This document shows positions 36,701-45,481 of a stretch of DNA of 64,000 nt, piece by piece. Numbering within the stretch: position 1 is the first letter of the stretch; each line of letters begins with the position of its first letter. This DNA comes from Ruegeria atlantica (GTDB lineage: Bacteria > Pseudomonadota > Alphaproteobacteria > Rhodobacterales > Rhodobacteraceae), in assembly GCF_013032505.1 (NCBI RefSeq), contig NZ_WQCG01000002.1, positions 434,001 to 498,000 of the forward strand. The letters are read 5' to 3'. A program made the translations under genes and the position numbers. Under the pieces are notes generated by a model, which saw only the letters and a program-made list of their open reading frames with translations, had not been told where the DNA came from and searched no databases.

Positions 36701-36952
36701 ACCGCTAGCCGAGAAGTTCGGCCCGGTAAATGCGGGGTTTATCACCGCACCCGCAGCGATGTTTGCCGGGGCGGTCCAGACGAATACGCCCTCGTTGCTT
36801 CGGAAACCACCGGCAGCGAACCAGCCATTATCAGTGAATTTGATCTCGGTTCCGGCTTCGATGTCGGTCAAAGCAACAAACGTGAACTCATCGGGATTGT
36901 CTGAATTGAACCCTGTAAACGCAATATCACCCGCGGCCAAAGTGGTAACCAT
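33752..36952 (-). CDS. Large extracellular endonuclease/exonuclease/phosphatase-family nuclease
   Basis: 1066 residues with GAGG six bases before the ATG. An N-terminal domain (LAAGDIAFTGFNSDNPDEFTF) and a beta-rich Calx-like region (~200-300) lead to an OB-fold-like segment (SEFVLADGQTVAEFF ... DPDGDGNDATSDAIFV). The ~330-residue EEP nuclease domain follows (ATYNVLNLDPND, IIGLQEVQD, GDFNEFEF, SDHDPMVAS with catalytic Glu, Asp and His). The C-terminal ~180 residues are a beta-rich acidic domain. No signal peptide is present, so type I secretion is likely even though no classical RTX nonapeptides are visible. Such enzymes degrade external DNA or RNA for phosphate and nucleosides. Confidence 0.85.
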   Translation of the reverse strand: MVTTLAAGDIAFTGFNSDNPDEFTFVALTDIEAGTEIKFTDNGWFAAGGFRSNEGVFVWTAPANIAAGAVINPAFTGPNFSASGDQIHAYQGDDETPSFVASVHFNGDGFESDATSSNTSALPSGLTVGTSAIALTEIDNGVYKGPLTGTKAELQAAINDPANWTTSNTRIDDVEPAGFTVSDTAPLPSVIINDLDLAADEGGMADTYEVTLSVAPDQPVTITIAAGADLDAVPTELVFDASNFDQPQQVAVAAVDDDLPEAAEVVDIQHTVTSSDPAFDGILAPVVEVSISASDIEIVSIYEIQGAGHVSEFVLADGQTVAEFFDDLPAGTSNILGDMVSTSGIVTAVDSNGFYLQDPDGDGNDATSDAIFVFTGSSPTVTVGDAISVGGTVAEFFPGGTGSGNLPTTQLTNVFDIEVQSSGNDLPEAVLIGNDPGDRSVPNQSIDDDAFASFDPNQDGIDFFESLEGMRVTATDLQAVSGTSRFGEIFAVADQGSGATGLSERGTLNISPDDFNPEKIQIDEDSGIFDFDYPTVNAGDHLGDVTGVVGYSFGNFEILPTEDFTPNIRSAGLERETTTLAGSTNELTIATYNVLNLDPNDGDGDQDVADGRFAAIAEQIANNLNSPDIIGLQEVQDNSGSDNDGTVSASETLAELAAAILAAGGPAYEVIDNTFIGDGTSGGQPGGNIRTAFLYNPDRVSLVEGSVQTIGGQGEGEAFEGARLPLVADFVFNGETVTVVNNHFSSKGGSAPILGTEQDFAARQEDVDVNGSLDERQAQSQAVQDFVNGLGDGANAVVLGDFNEFEFVSPVADLEANTDLVNLTNDIPEDERYSFEFQGNSQSLDHILVSEDLHSGALVDIVHVNSEFAATSGRASDHDPMVASLFIPQTQNLAVEFEAGRWFTTKAFESIDGEVVDVDKLGPVRNSLTFSDVGIKVDAIDPTNLELVTIKHGAIGVFSFDDALFHRDAALVDGDESLRIALEDTDLEAVEFIFSFGDSQGTGEVEVAFYDDGVLVGTMVADADDGDFSGSLGRTTFDEVELSAINDTMFSVDEFSFEVIDQNMIA

Positions 36953-37223
36953 ATGAACCTCGCTTTTTGATTTGATGAATGAATGGCGGGTCGGTATGCG
37001 ACTCGCCGTGGCACAACCTAAGGTAGCTCAACCCAGAGAAATTAGTTAAAAAGTTGTGTGCACCTGACCTAATACGGCGGAGCTTTGCCATTCAAAGACA
37101 TGGCGTTTGTTTTTTGATCCTGACTCCGTTGATCAACCTTCTGCGGGCTATGCCCTGCGCGCGCTAGAGCTGTGTTGTTCTGCTCCGGTGCGCGCCGCTT
37201 GCAACAATGTACACAAACAACGG

Positions 37224-38057
37224 TCAGCGCTTGGTCGATATGCGATACTCATGCGTAAAAACGCAACATTCTGACCGTTTTGCATTCGCCACCAGTGTAA
37301 TGCTGGCCTGATCTGCAAGTTCAACTGCAATGGCCGTTGGCGAGGATACCGCAATTAGCATCGGGCAACCCATAGCAGCTGTTTTCTGGACCAGCTCAAG
37401 CGACACACGTGAGGTCATAACCACCGCCCCATAGACAGGGTTGATGCCGGCCTGGATCAAAGCACCCATCAGCTTGTCCAGTGCGTTATGGCGGCCGACA
37501 TCTTCGCGGGCCATGACAATTCCCTTACCCGGCATCAGAAAACCGGCGGCATGGGCCGACCGCGTCTGGTCATGCAAGAGCTGATGATCACGCAGAAACT
37601 CGGGCGCGAGGGTCACTTCGTCTGCCTCGATCCGCAGCGATCTATCCACGACACAGGGTAGGGGTCGCGTCACCTGTTCCAGGCTGTCGATGCCGCACAG
37701 CCCGCATCCCACCGGCCCCATCATCGCGCGTCGCCGGGCCGAGACGTGTTCCAACGCGGCCTCTTTCAACCAGAACCGCGCCTCAATCCCTGCCTTGTGC
37801 GCAACCTGTTCATAATCCGCGATGTCAACTTGGCCCGCGATGAAGCCTTCGGTCATGGCAAATCCCAGAGCAAAGTCATGGATATCTACAGGTGAGGCCA
37901 TCATCACTGCTGCCGTCGTTCCGTTGAACACGACCGCTACTGGGACCTCTTGCGCCAGTTCCGTGATCTGAGACGCCTGGTAAGGGTAACGAGTGGCCGT
38001 GACCATCCGTGACTCGGGAAAATGAACGTCAAGGCTTTCCCGGAATGGCGCGGTCAT
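37224..38057 (-). CDS. fdhD: Formate dehydrogenase accessory sulfurtransferase FdhD
   Basis: 277 residues with the catalytic cysteine pair in GPVGCGLCGIDSL (Cys118, Cys121), DFALGFAMTEGFI, the VAREDVGRHNALDKLMGAL cofactor-binding motif and VVMTSRVSLELVQKTA. FdhD moves sulfur onto the molybdenum cofactor of formate dehydrogenases. It is the third gene of the unit that begins with an FdhF/YdeP-type enzyme, its probable client. The start overlaps the previous stop (ATGA). Confidence 0.95.
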   Translation of the reverse strand: MTAPFRESLDVHFPESRMVTATRYPYQASQITELAQEVPVAVVFNGTTAAVMMASPVDIHDFALGFAMTEGFIAGQVDIADYEQVAHKAGIEARFWLKEAALEHVSARRRAMMGPVGCGLCGIDSLEQVTRPLPCVVDRSLRIEADEVTLAPEFLRDHQLLHDQTRSAHAAGFLMPGKGIVMAREDVGRHNALDKLMGALIQAGINPVYGAVVMTSRVSLELVQKTAAMGCPMLIAVSSPTAIAVELADQASITLVANAKRSECCVFTHEYRISTKR

Positions 38058-38347
38058 GTCGAATGCACTCTGGCAAGAATGTTGTGACCTTTTTCCGTCA
38101 GCGAAAAGAACACGCGCTGAGACCGGTCATGGCGGTCAACAAGGTCGATCAGCCGAAGGTCTTCGGCCAACGCCACACATTCCCGCAGCACCAGTGCATG
38201 CGCAACCCCCAGCATAGCCGCAAAGCTGCGGCTGTCCTGTGAAAGACCATGATGGGCTGCCGCAAGAACCCCCGCTGCAAGAGGACTTAGATGATCCGGG
38301 TTCCGTTCCAGCAGGCCAGTGATGGTTTGCTTCAGCATGTTGTCCAT
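38054..38347 (-). CDS. Small winged-helix (MarR-like) protein between fdhF and fdhD
   Basis: 97 residues from the ATG at 38345-38347, preceded by AGGAG and two bases from the previous stop. LGVAHALVLRECVALAEDLRLIDLVDRHDRSQRVFFSLTEKGHNIL is a winged-helix layout with the MarR-type wing. It lacks the long flanking helices of full MarR proteins. It may regulate the operon or act as an accessory of the enzyme. The frame continues upstream but would run through the fdhF end. Confidence 0.75.
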   Translation of the reverse strand: MDNMLKQTITGLLERNPDHLSPLAAGVLAAAHHGLSQDSRSFAAMLGVAHALVLRECVALAEDLRLIDLVDRHDRSQRVFFSLTEKGHNILARVHST

Positions 38348-38349
38348 CT

Positions 38350-40644
38350 TCACTGCTCCTGCAATTCGAACCGGACCACCACAGACTTGGAGGCGGGAGT
38401 GAAACTTTTGTCGCCAAAGGACTGATATGGAACCAGCACATTCAGTTCGGGGTAGTAGCCCGCGACGCAACCGCGGGGAATGTCATAGGGCACCAGTCGG
38501 AAGCTCTGCGCAATCCGCTCAATACCATCATCATGGCATCCGACCACATTCACCCGGTCGCCTGCTGCTGCACCGAGTTGTGCGACATCTTTGGGGTGCA
38601 TGAATACGACCTGACGCTCTCCGTAAACACCGCGGTAGCGGTCATCCATGCCGTAAACGGTGGTGTTGTACTGGTCATGCGAGCGGAAGGTCTGTAGCAC
38701 AAAGGTCTGATCGTCGCTTTGGGCGCGCTGCCACTCGGTCTGATCTGGCAGATCGGTGGCGGAGAAATTGGCGCGGCCAGTCGGGGTCTTCCAATCCCGC
38801 ACAGCGGCGCTGTTGTACAGGTGGAACCCGCGTGGTTTCCGCACCGCTTCGTTATAGTTGGCAAACGCGGGCAGAACCCGGGCGATCAGGTCGCGGATTT
38901 TGTCATTGTCTTCAGCCAGAGCATCCCAGTCGACCACGTCGCTGCCGACTGTTGCCTTGGCGATGCCCGCGACGATGCGAACCTCGGATTTCAGCTCTTT
39001 CGAGGCTGGGAGATTAATCCCGCCCGAGCCATGCACCATCGACATCGAGTCCTCGACGGTCACAATCTGACGCACACCTGCCGAGTTTCGGTCGATCTCG
39101 GTGCGGCCCAGACAGGGCAGGATGAAGGACTTTTTACCCGGCAGCAGATGGCCGTGGTTCAGCTTGGTGGCTACATTCACCGTCAGGTCCAGCTCACCAA
39201 GCGCCTGCGCGATCAGCTTGCTGTCGGGTGTTGCACGGGCAAAGTTACCGCCCAGCCCGATAAACGCTTTGGCCTGTCCATTGAGCATCGCGCCAATAGC
39301 ATGCAGAACATTGTGGCCGGGGTCGCGGGGCATAGGCACACCCAGCTCACGTTCCATCGCGTCCAGCAGTGGGGCAGGGGCCTTTTCGTTGATGCCAACT
39401 GTTCGGTCGCCCTGCACGTTGGAATGACCGCGTACAGGGCACAACCCTGCGCCGGGTCGTCCAATATTGCCGCGCATCAACATGACATTGGTGATCTCTC
39501 GGATCATCGGAACGGAATGTTTGTGCTGTGTTACTCCCATCGCCCATGTGGTGATGACCCTGTCTGCGGCCATATAGATTGCCGCCGCCTCTTCGATCTG
39601 GGTCCGGGTCAGGCCGGATTGTTCCTCGACCTGGGTCCACGAGGTCTGATTGACCACCGCGCGATAGGCGTCGAAACCGTGCGCATGTTCGGCAATGAAT
39701 GCATGATCCAGAACCGGCGTTTTCCCTTGAGCCTTTGCCGCGTCATCTGCCGCGAGCAAGACCTTGGCCATGCCGCGAAAGATAGCCATGTCGCCGCCCA
39801 GACGCGGGCGGTAGTAATCAGTCGAGGTCGCTTCGGACCCACCGCGGATCATCTCGAGCTTATTCTGCGGGTCGGCAAAGCGGTGTAGGCCTTTTTCCTT
39901 GAGCGTATTGAATACCACAACCCGCGCACCCCGTTGTGTGGCCTTGCGCAGATCGGCCAGCATACGCGGGTGATTGGTGCCGGGGTTTTGGCCAACCACA
40001 AAGATCGCATCCGCCTTTTCAAAATCCTCAAGCAGAACCGTGCCTTTGCCGATACCGATCGATTCGTTGAGCGCCACGCCGCTGGCCTCGTGGCACATAT
40101 TCGAGCAATCCGGGAAATTGTTTGTACCATAAAGGCGCACGAACATCTGATACAGAAATGCCGCCTCGTTGCTGGCCCGGCCCGACGTGTAGAACTCGGC
40201 CCGATTGGGATCGCCCAGCGCGTTTAGCGACGCGCCGATCTCGGCAAAGGCGGTGTCCCAGTCGACCTTTTCATATTTATCGGTTTTGGGGTTGTAGCGC
40301 ACTGGATGAGTCAAACGACCCTGATGTTCCAGATCGTAATCCGTCCAGCCGCGCAGTTCCGTGACAGTATGTTGCGCGAAAAACTCGGGCGTGACACGGG
40401 CTTTGGTGGCCTCCCAAGCGACAGCCTTGACGCCATTTTCGCAGAACTCGAACGACGACCCATGCTCAGGATCGCCCCAAGCGCAGCCGGGGCAGTCGAA
40501 ACCGTCCGGCTGGTTTGCCTTCAGCATGGTTTTTGCGCCCGACAAAGGCTTTCCGCTGCCCATAAGCTGACGGCCAACGCTTTTCAGGGCACCCCAGCCG
40601 CCAGCTGCGTTTGAGCTCTTACCGATATGCTTCTTCTTCGTCAT
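38350..40644 (-). CDS. FdhF/YdeP-family molybdopterin oxidoreductase
   Basis: 764 residues, the usual YdeP length. A Cys-containing N-terminal segment (DGFDCPGCAWGD) replaces the full [4Fe-4S] motif of formate dehydrogenases. Molybdopterin-binding segments include YTSGRASNEAAFLYQMFVR, VVGQNPGTNHPRM, RGNIGRPGAGLCPVRGHSNVQG and FVLQTFRSHDQYNTTVYG. NMCHEASG occurs at the position that carries the Mo ligand in formate dehydrogenases. The family includes E. coli YdeP (acid resistance) and putative formate oxidisers. Association with FdhD supports a sulfurated Mo centre. It heads the three-gene unit. Confidence 0.88.
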   Translation of the reverse strand: MTKKKHIGKSSNAAGGWGALKSVGRQLMGSGKPLSGAKTMLKANQPDGFDCPGCAWGDPEHGSSFEFCENGVKAVAWEATKARVTPEFFAQHTVTELRGWTDYDLEHQGRLTHPVRYNPKTDKYEKVDWDTAFAEIGASLNALGDPNRAEFYTSGRASNEAAFLYQMFVRLYGTNNFPDCSNMCHEASGVALNESIGIGKGTVLLEDFEKADAIFVVGQNPGTNHPRMLADLRKATQRGARVVVFNTLKEKGLHRFADPQNKLEMIRGGSEATSTDYYRPRLGGDMAIFRGMAKVLLAADDAAKAQGKTPVLDHAFIAEHAHGFDAYRAVVNQTSWTQVEEQSGLTRTQIEEAAAIYMAADRVITTWAMGVTQHKHSVPMIREITNVMLMRGNIGRPGAGLCPVRGHSNVQGDRTVGINEKAPAPLLDAMERELGVPMPRDPGHNVLHAIGAMLNGQAKAFIGLGGNFARATPDSKLIAQALGELDLTVNVATKLNHGHLLPGKKSFILPCLGRTEIDRNSAGVRQIVTVEDSMSMVHGSGGINLPASKELKSEVRIVAGIAKATVGSDVVDWDALAEDNDKIRDLIARVLPAFANYNEAVRKPRGFHLYNSAAVRDWKTPTGRANFSATDLPDQTEWQRAQSDDQTFVLQTFRSHDQYNTTVYGMDDRYRGVYGERQVVFMHPKDVAQLGAAAGDRVNVVGCHDDGIERIAQSFRLVPYDIPRGCVAGYYPELNVLVPYQSFGDKSFTPASKSVVVRFELQEQ

Positions 40645-40887
40645 TCCCGGTCCCGTTTGCTTTCTGTTCGGGCGGGGAACACGCGCGGAACATGCTCCGG
40701 AAACCCGGGTAAAATTCTGAATTCACTGTGATTTCTCAAACGCTTCCGGAACTCTGGTTCCAGTGGCTGATTCAAATTCTAGATGCGACGGAATCGCGGA
40801 ACTGTCAATTGATGAGCAGGGTATTTGATAAGTTTTGCGTTGGTAATTTCTGATTTTACGATAAGAATTTCTGATTAGTTGGGTGAA
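40645..40887. promoter_or_regulatory. Divergent promoter interval upstream of the FdhF-type operon
   Basis: 243 bp between the divergent molybdoenzyme operon and an unknown gene. A near-direct repeat, AATTTCTGATT, occurs at 40846-40856 and 40865-40875, 19 bp apart, close to the unknown gene start. This may be a regulator site. Confidence 0.4.
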
Positions 40888-41553
40888 ATGAACATCTTCA
40901 ACTATTGCGTTCCCGAAACCGAGCGGCGGCGCCAGGCAACTGCACGTGAACACGTGGAGATATGCCAATGGCTGGATCTGGCCGGCACGAACTTCGGTAT
41001 GGTGCCCTTGGCAATCGGCTTTGGCGGAAACAGAACCGTCTCGTCCGGGGAAGTTGTGCCATTCATTTTGGCTGATAAGGCGTTGTCTTCTAAGATGAAT
41101 GTGGGCTGCCTGACTGTGGCGGATGGGGCCGTATTTGCGCTCAACTGGCAGCCGCAGATAGGCAATACCTTGCGTTTGTTCCGGTTGGACGATCAGAACG
41201 GGTCGGGTCTGATTGATCAGGCGGGCGAGGTTTCGGAGGTCTTGAACAGCTTGACGCTGCCGCCGGGAACCGAGGCGCAGATCGCATATTCCGTAGCAGC
41301 GGACGGGGCAGGGGCCTTTTCCATTTCGGCAACCGGTTTCGATGGATCTGCTTACGTGCTGCGGCTGAGTGACACCCACCTCTACGGGGATTTTTTGGAC
41401 CTCAAAGAACCAACCGTGTTCGGGTCCAGCTCTTTCACGGATCTGCTGGCAAAACCCCGCGCCGTTGAATTTTTTGAAAGCTCTTCGCCATTAGCGGCCT
41501 CGGTCGAGATGCCAGTTGCCGATGACAGCATGTTTGCCTGGTGCTGGCGGTGA
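40888..41553 (+). CDS. Unknown protein, 221 residues
   Basis: Starts at the ATG of MNIFNYCVPE; a TTG three codons earlier is also in frame, and the ribosome site is weak. It has no signal peptide and no membrane segment. The composition is balanced and protein-like, with beta-rich stretches (MVPLAIGFGGNRTVSSGEVVPFILA, VFALNWQPQIGNTLRLFRLDDQ, AQIAYSVAADGAGAFSISATGF). I do not recognise a family. It is divergent from the FdhF-type operon. Confidence 0.6.
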   Translation: MNIFNYCVPETERRRQATAREHVEICQWLDLAGTNFGMVPLAIGFGGNRTVSSGEVVPFILADKALSSKMNVGCLTVADGAVFALNWQPQIGNTLRLFRLDDQNGSGLIDQAGEVSEVLNSLTLPPGTEAQIAYSVAADGAGAFSISATGFDGSAYVLRLSDTHLYGDFLDLKEPTVFGSSSFTDLLAKPRAVEFFESSSPLAASVEMPVADDSMFAWCWR

Positions 41554-41889
41554 TCATGCAGCGCCTGTTGGCCGTTTAGAGGCACCAAGAGACCGGAGGT
41601 CTTAAAAATGGAGCTTTGCGGGTACCGTTCAAACTTTCTGCCATATACGCTTTCGGAGTTAACTAGTGGATGACGTCTCGGTCGTATCAGGGCGAAGGCC
41701 GGCTCATGATGTCTTTCCAATGTGCACAGTATCCGAAAGACTGATCTCGCCACGCTAAACCGCTGAGTGACGCGATACCCTGCCGCAATCGTTGACGCAT
41801 CACGTCGCTGCAAAGACCCATGCGACTGGTTCCGGCGAACGGCGATATCTGTATTAACTTATATATATATCAGGGGTTTGTGTCTGACG
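41554..41889. other. Gene-free interval, 336 bp
   Basis: Nothing coding is supported. An alternating TATATATATAT tract lies near 41860. The right part grades into the IS6-family remnant. Confidence 0.4.
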
Positions 41890-42256
41890 AGCGGTCGGAA
41901 AACTCTGTAAGAGCCTCGATTTCATGCTTTCAACACATCGAATCAAACTGGCCGCGACAAATTTCTTCGCCCGTATGTTGGAACTCAAGGGTCTACTGTA
42001 AAATAGTTGTCGACAAAAGCGGCGCAACACATCTGGTATCAAAGCAACAAACGGGATGCTCAAAGGATTTCGTTGCGCGATCCCGATCATAACAGTCGGG
42101 CGGAGATACTTATTTGGCTTTGTGGAACAAGATCACAGGTTCATCAAAAGCCGACCGCGCCCGATGCCCGGCTTGGAGTCTTTTAAGCCCGCACCTCTTT
42201 CAGGTATCGAAGGCGCGCACATGATCCGCAATCGCGTTGCAACTTTCGCCGTATAA
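41890..42256 (+). pseudogene. Decayed IS6-family transposase C-terminal half
   Basis: Three pieces in different frames line up with an IS6-type transposase. SLDFMLSTHRIKLAATNFFARMLE is followed by IVVDKSGAT, then GIKATNGMLKGFRCAIPIITVGRRYLFGFVEQDHRFIK and a C-terminal [12 protein letters not shown]. The VEQDHRFIK and IDKSGAN-like blocks are diagnostic of the family, and the Glu in VEQDH is the catalytic E of DDE. At least two frameshifts and the missing N-terminal half make it non-functional. No terminal repeat was identified. It lies directly upstream of the malic enzyme gene. Confidence 0.82.
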
Positions 42257-42315
42257 TGCTGACCTTACCGGACAGATGCGTGCAACCTGTGCGTGCCAAT
42301 CCGGAAGGACAGCTT

Positions 42316-43968
42316 ATGGTCGATACCAGTCCTGTAAACTTACAATACTTGACTAACCCTCTCCTGAACAAAGGCACCGCCTTTTCAATGCACGAACGAG
42401 AACAGCTCGGGTTGTTGGGCCTTCTTCCGCCACACATCGAAACACTCGAATCCCAGATAGACCGTGTCTATGCGGCCTTTGAACGCGAGGAGACGCCGCT
42501 GGACAAGCACATTTATCTTCGTGGTCTGCAAGATGACAACGAGGTTCTGTTTTACGCACTTTTGGCACGACACCTGTCTGAGATGATGCCGATAATTTAC
42601 ACGCCTGTTGTGGGTGACGCCTGCAAAAAGTTCAGTGAGATCTACGACCACCCACGCGGATTAATAATCTCGTACCCCGAGCGTGACCGGATAGACGACA
42701 TACTTGAAAATGTCGTCTTGCCCTCCGTTGAAGCGATTGTTGTCACCGATGGAGAGCGAATTTTGGGATTGGGCGATCAGGGTGCTGGTGGCATGGGAAT
42801 CCCGATCGGTAAGCTCTCGCTTTATACTGCTGCTGGGGGAATCGACCCTTCTGTAACGCTCCCGGTGGTATTGGATGTCGGCACCAACAATCAGGAACGG
42901 CAGAAAGATCCCCTTTATATCGGCTGGAGGCATGAACGTGTAAGCGGGGATGACTACTTCGATTTCGTGGATCAATTTGTGCAGGCAGTTAAGCGCAAAT
43001 GGCCAGATGTACTGCTTCAATTCGAGGACTTTGCACAACAACACGCGGCACCGCTTCTTGCGCGCTATCGCGATCAGTTGTGTACCTTCAATGATGACAT
43101 TCAGGGAACCGCTGCGGTTACAGCCGGTACTTTGCTAGCCGCCTCCGACGTAACGGATATTCCGTTAAAGGACGCCACCATTGCGTTCCTCGGGGCCGGG
43201 TCAGCGGGAGTGGGCATTGCCGAGCAACTGGTCCGACTCATGATCCGCCAAGGATTATCTGAGACCGAGGCGCGCGGGCGTATCTACATGGTGGACCGGA
43301 ACGGCTTGTTGACCGATGCGATGACAGACCTTCTGCCGTTCCAAAAGCAAATTGTCCAACCCCTTACCAAAGTAGAAAGCTGGTCCGAAGATGAAATCTC
43401 ACTGCTGGATGTGATAACTCATGCCAAACCCAACATTTTGGTTGGTGTCAGCGGTCAGGCCGGCTTGTTCTCAGAGGAGATCATTCGTGTGATGGCGGCT
43501 AACACAAAACACCCGGTTGTGTTGCCACTTTCGAACCCAACATCCAGAATTGAAGCCGTGCCCGCGGATATTGTTCACTGGTCAGATGGCCGCGCAATGG
43601 TCGCTACCGGCAGCCCGTTTGATCCCGTAGTTTATAACGGTAAGACGCACCACGTCGCACAGTGCAATAATTCCTATATTTTCCCTGGAATGGGGTTGGG
43701 TGTGTTGGCCGCCGGTGCGCGCCGGGTCACTGACGGAATGTTCATGGCCGCCGCCGAGGCTCTGGCCACATTGTCGCCTGCAAAGTCCGATCGCAGCGCT
43801 AGCTTGCTGCCCGATGTGGAAGACATTCGCCAAGTCAGCAAGGCGATCGCCTTTGCCGTTGGTCAACAGGCACAGTTGGATGGGGTTGCGCCTAATTCCA
43901 AAGAGAATGACCTTAAAGCAGCGATAGATGCGAAATTCTGGGTCCCGCATTATGAGGAAATTGCCTGA
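42316..43968 (+). CDS. maeA: NAD-dependent malic enzyme (SfcA/MaeA type)
   Basis: 550 residues from the ATG at 42316, chosen for the AAGGA site eight bases upstream; an in-frame start at 42256 adds 20 residues. It follows the large malic enzyme pattern: [52 protein letters not shown], the metal-binding [26 protein letters not shown] and the dinucleotide motif [15 protein letters not shown]. It oxidises and decarboxylates malate to pyruvate. Together with PEP carboxylase in this window it links the C4 and C3 pools. Confidence 0.94.
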   Translation: MVDTSPVNLQYLTNPLLNKGTAFSMHEREQLGLLGLLPPHIETLESQIDRVYAAFEREETPLDKHIYLRGLQDDNEVLFYALLARHLSEMMPIIYTPVVGDACKKFSEIYDHPRGLIISYPERDRIDDILENVVLPSVEAIVVTDGERILGLGDQGAGGMGIPIGKLSLYTAAGGIDPSVTLPVVLDVGTNNQERQKDPLYIGWRHERVSGDDYFDFVDQFVQAVKRKWPDVLLQFEDFAQQHAAPLLARYRDQLCTFNDDIQGTAAVTAGTLLAASDVTDIPLKDATIAFLGAGSAGVGIAEQLVRLMIRQGLSETEARGRIYMVDRNGLLTDAMTDLLPFQKQIVQPLTKVESWSEDEISLLDVITHAKPNILVGVSGQAGLFSEEIIRVMAANTKHPVVLPLSNPTSRIEAVPADIVHWSDGRAMVATGSPFDPVVYNGKTHHVAQCNNSYIFPGMGLGVLAAGARRVTDGMFMAAAEALATLSPAKSDRSASLLPDVEDIRQVSKAIAFAVGQQAQLDGVAPNSKENDLKAAIDAKFWVPHYEEIA

Positions 43969-44080
43969 ACCAGACCGGCGTTGGAGTGGCCGGAAGGCTT
44001 CCCTTTGTACCGCCCAGAAGTCACCGAGCCTATTTTAGGGGACAAAACGCGGTTTCTGAGCGTGGACCAGACTATGTTGG

Positions 44081-45268
44081 TTACGCTGCCTCACGTTTGA
44101 GCGGCTTTTGTACCGCAGCACAAAGGGCACCGACCAGCAAGACCGCAGACGCCACGACAAGGCTGTCTCCTATCTCTCCGGTTAAATCCCCGATGATACC
44201 AGCCCCGATAGGTCCCAGTGCCTGTGAGACAGCAAAGACCACTGTGAAAAAACTGATGGTTGCGCCCCAATCCTGTTGATCCACATTTTGGCGCACAAAG
44301 CTGGTTACGGCGGTAGGCGGCATAAAGACCGACAATCCGAATACCAGCGCAGACAAAATCAAACCATATCCATTCGAAACAAGAATGGGCAGGGCTGAAC
44401 CAAATGCGACACCAGTTAGGATAAGAGCCATTGGTGTTCCCGATGCAAAGCGGGCCAAGACTCCACGCCAAACAAATGGCGACGCCATAATACTGAACCC
44501 AAGGATCATCCACGTTGCCGTTGTCAACAGGACGCTGGAATGCTGCTCCTTCATCCAGACAGCGATGAAGGTTACGTAGACAATATAACCCATTCCAAAC
44601 AGCGCATACCCGCCAAGTTGGCCAAGCATTCTGCGAACCGGTGGGATTGAAGGCAGTGCAGTGTCGTGCTCGGTTTCGCTCAATCTTGATGACGCCCAAA
44701 CCGAGAACGGGCAAATCGTCAGAGCTGCTATGCCGATCCCGATCCACGCCCAGTCCCATGATTGGGCCCCGAATACGTCCAAAAAGGTTGGAAGAGTTGC
44801 GCCACATAGTGCGATACCAAGTCCACCGCCACCACCAAAGTACAAGGCGATTGCCAGCGCGTTCTTTCGAGCGCTATTCTGAAACAGCGACGCCGCCAGG
44901 ACGCCGCCCGACACAAATGAAAGTGCGCCGAACAATCCCACCAATGTACGGCAAGCAGTTTGAAACACGAGGTTCTCATCAAATCCAGTCGCCAGAAGGC
45001 AAACAGCAGTGGCGATAGTACCGCTTGCAAACAGCCGCGACGTTGAGAAATGCCGGATCAATAAAAATGTTAGAATCGAACCCACTATGTACCCAATCGA
45101 ATTGGCAGTGTTTAGCCAACCAGATTGAGTAAGACTCCAACCGAGGCTACTTTTCATTGATGGCAAAATTAAACCGTATGCAAAGCGGCCAAAGGCATTG
45201 GATACGCTGACACCAAGCGCAAGGCCCAGCAAAATGAGCCAAGGGTTGGTAGGCTTCGCCGTGGGCAT
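44081..45268 (-). CDS. MFS transporter (YbfB/YjiJ-like)
   Basis: 395 residues from the ATG at 45266-45268, preceded by GAAGGA; the frame is open 9 codons further. About twelve hydrophobic segments. The N-terminal LALGVSVSNAFGRFAYGLILPSM and GWLNTANSIGYIVGSILTFLLI, with the YbfB/YjiJ-type FGRFAYGLILP motif, support the assignment. It is probably an inner-membrane exporter or importer of small organics. No neighbour indicates the substrate. Confidence 0.85.
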   Translation of the reverse strand: MPTAKPTNPWLILLGLALGVSVSNAFGRFAYGLILPSMKSSLGWSLTQSGWLNTANSIGYIVGSILTFLLIRHFSTSRLFASGTIATAVCLLATGFDENLVFQTACRTLVGLFGALSFVSGGVLAASLFQNSARKNALAIALYFGGGGGLGIALCGATLPTFLDVFGAQSWDWAWIGIGIAALTICPFSVWASSRLSETEHDTALPSIPPVRRMLGQLGGYALFGMGYIVYVTFIAVWMKEQHSSVLLTTATWMILGFSIMASPFVWRGVLARFASGTPMALILTGVAFGSALPILVSNGYGLILSALVFGLSVFMPPTAVTSFVRQNVDQQDWGATISFFTVVFAVSQALGPIGAGIIGDLTGEIGDSLVVASAVLLVGALCAAVQKPLKREAA

Positions 45269-45481
45269 GAACATCCTTCCAAATAGGAAAATCATCGTGC
45301 CCTAACGCGCGTGGTCCTGCAATCCCAGCTGATCCGTCACAGGCCTCAGTGGTTCAGTTCAGGGCAATTTTAAGTTGTATTCATTTAAAAGTTGCAGCGG
45401 AGAGTCTGGCCGACCAGTCCGCAATGCATAACTTCGGTTAATCATCGACCGGGCGGACTTCGAAGATGGCAACAAAACACG

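Noticed and set aside
38719..39888. 389-residue plus-strand frame opposite the molybdoenzyme
   Set aside because: Antisense to strongly conserved molybdopterin-binding motifs.
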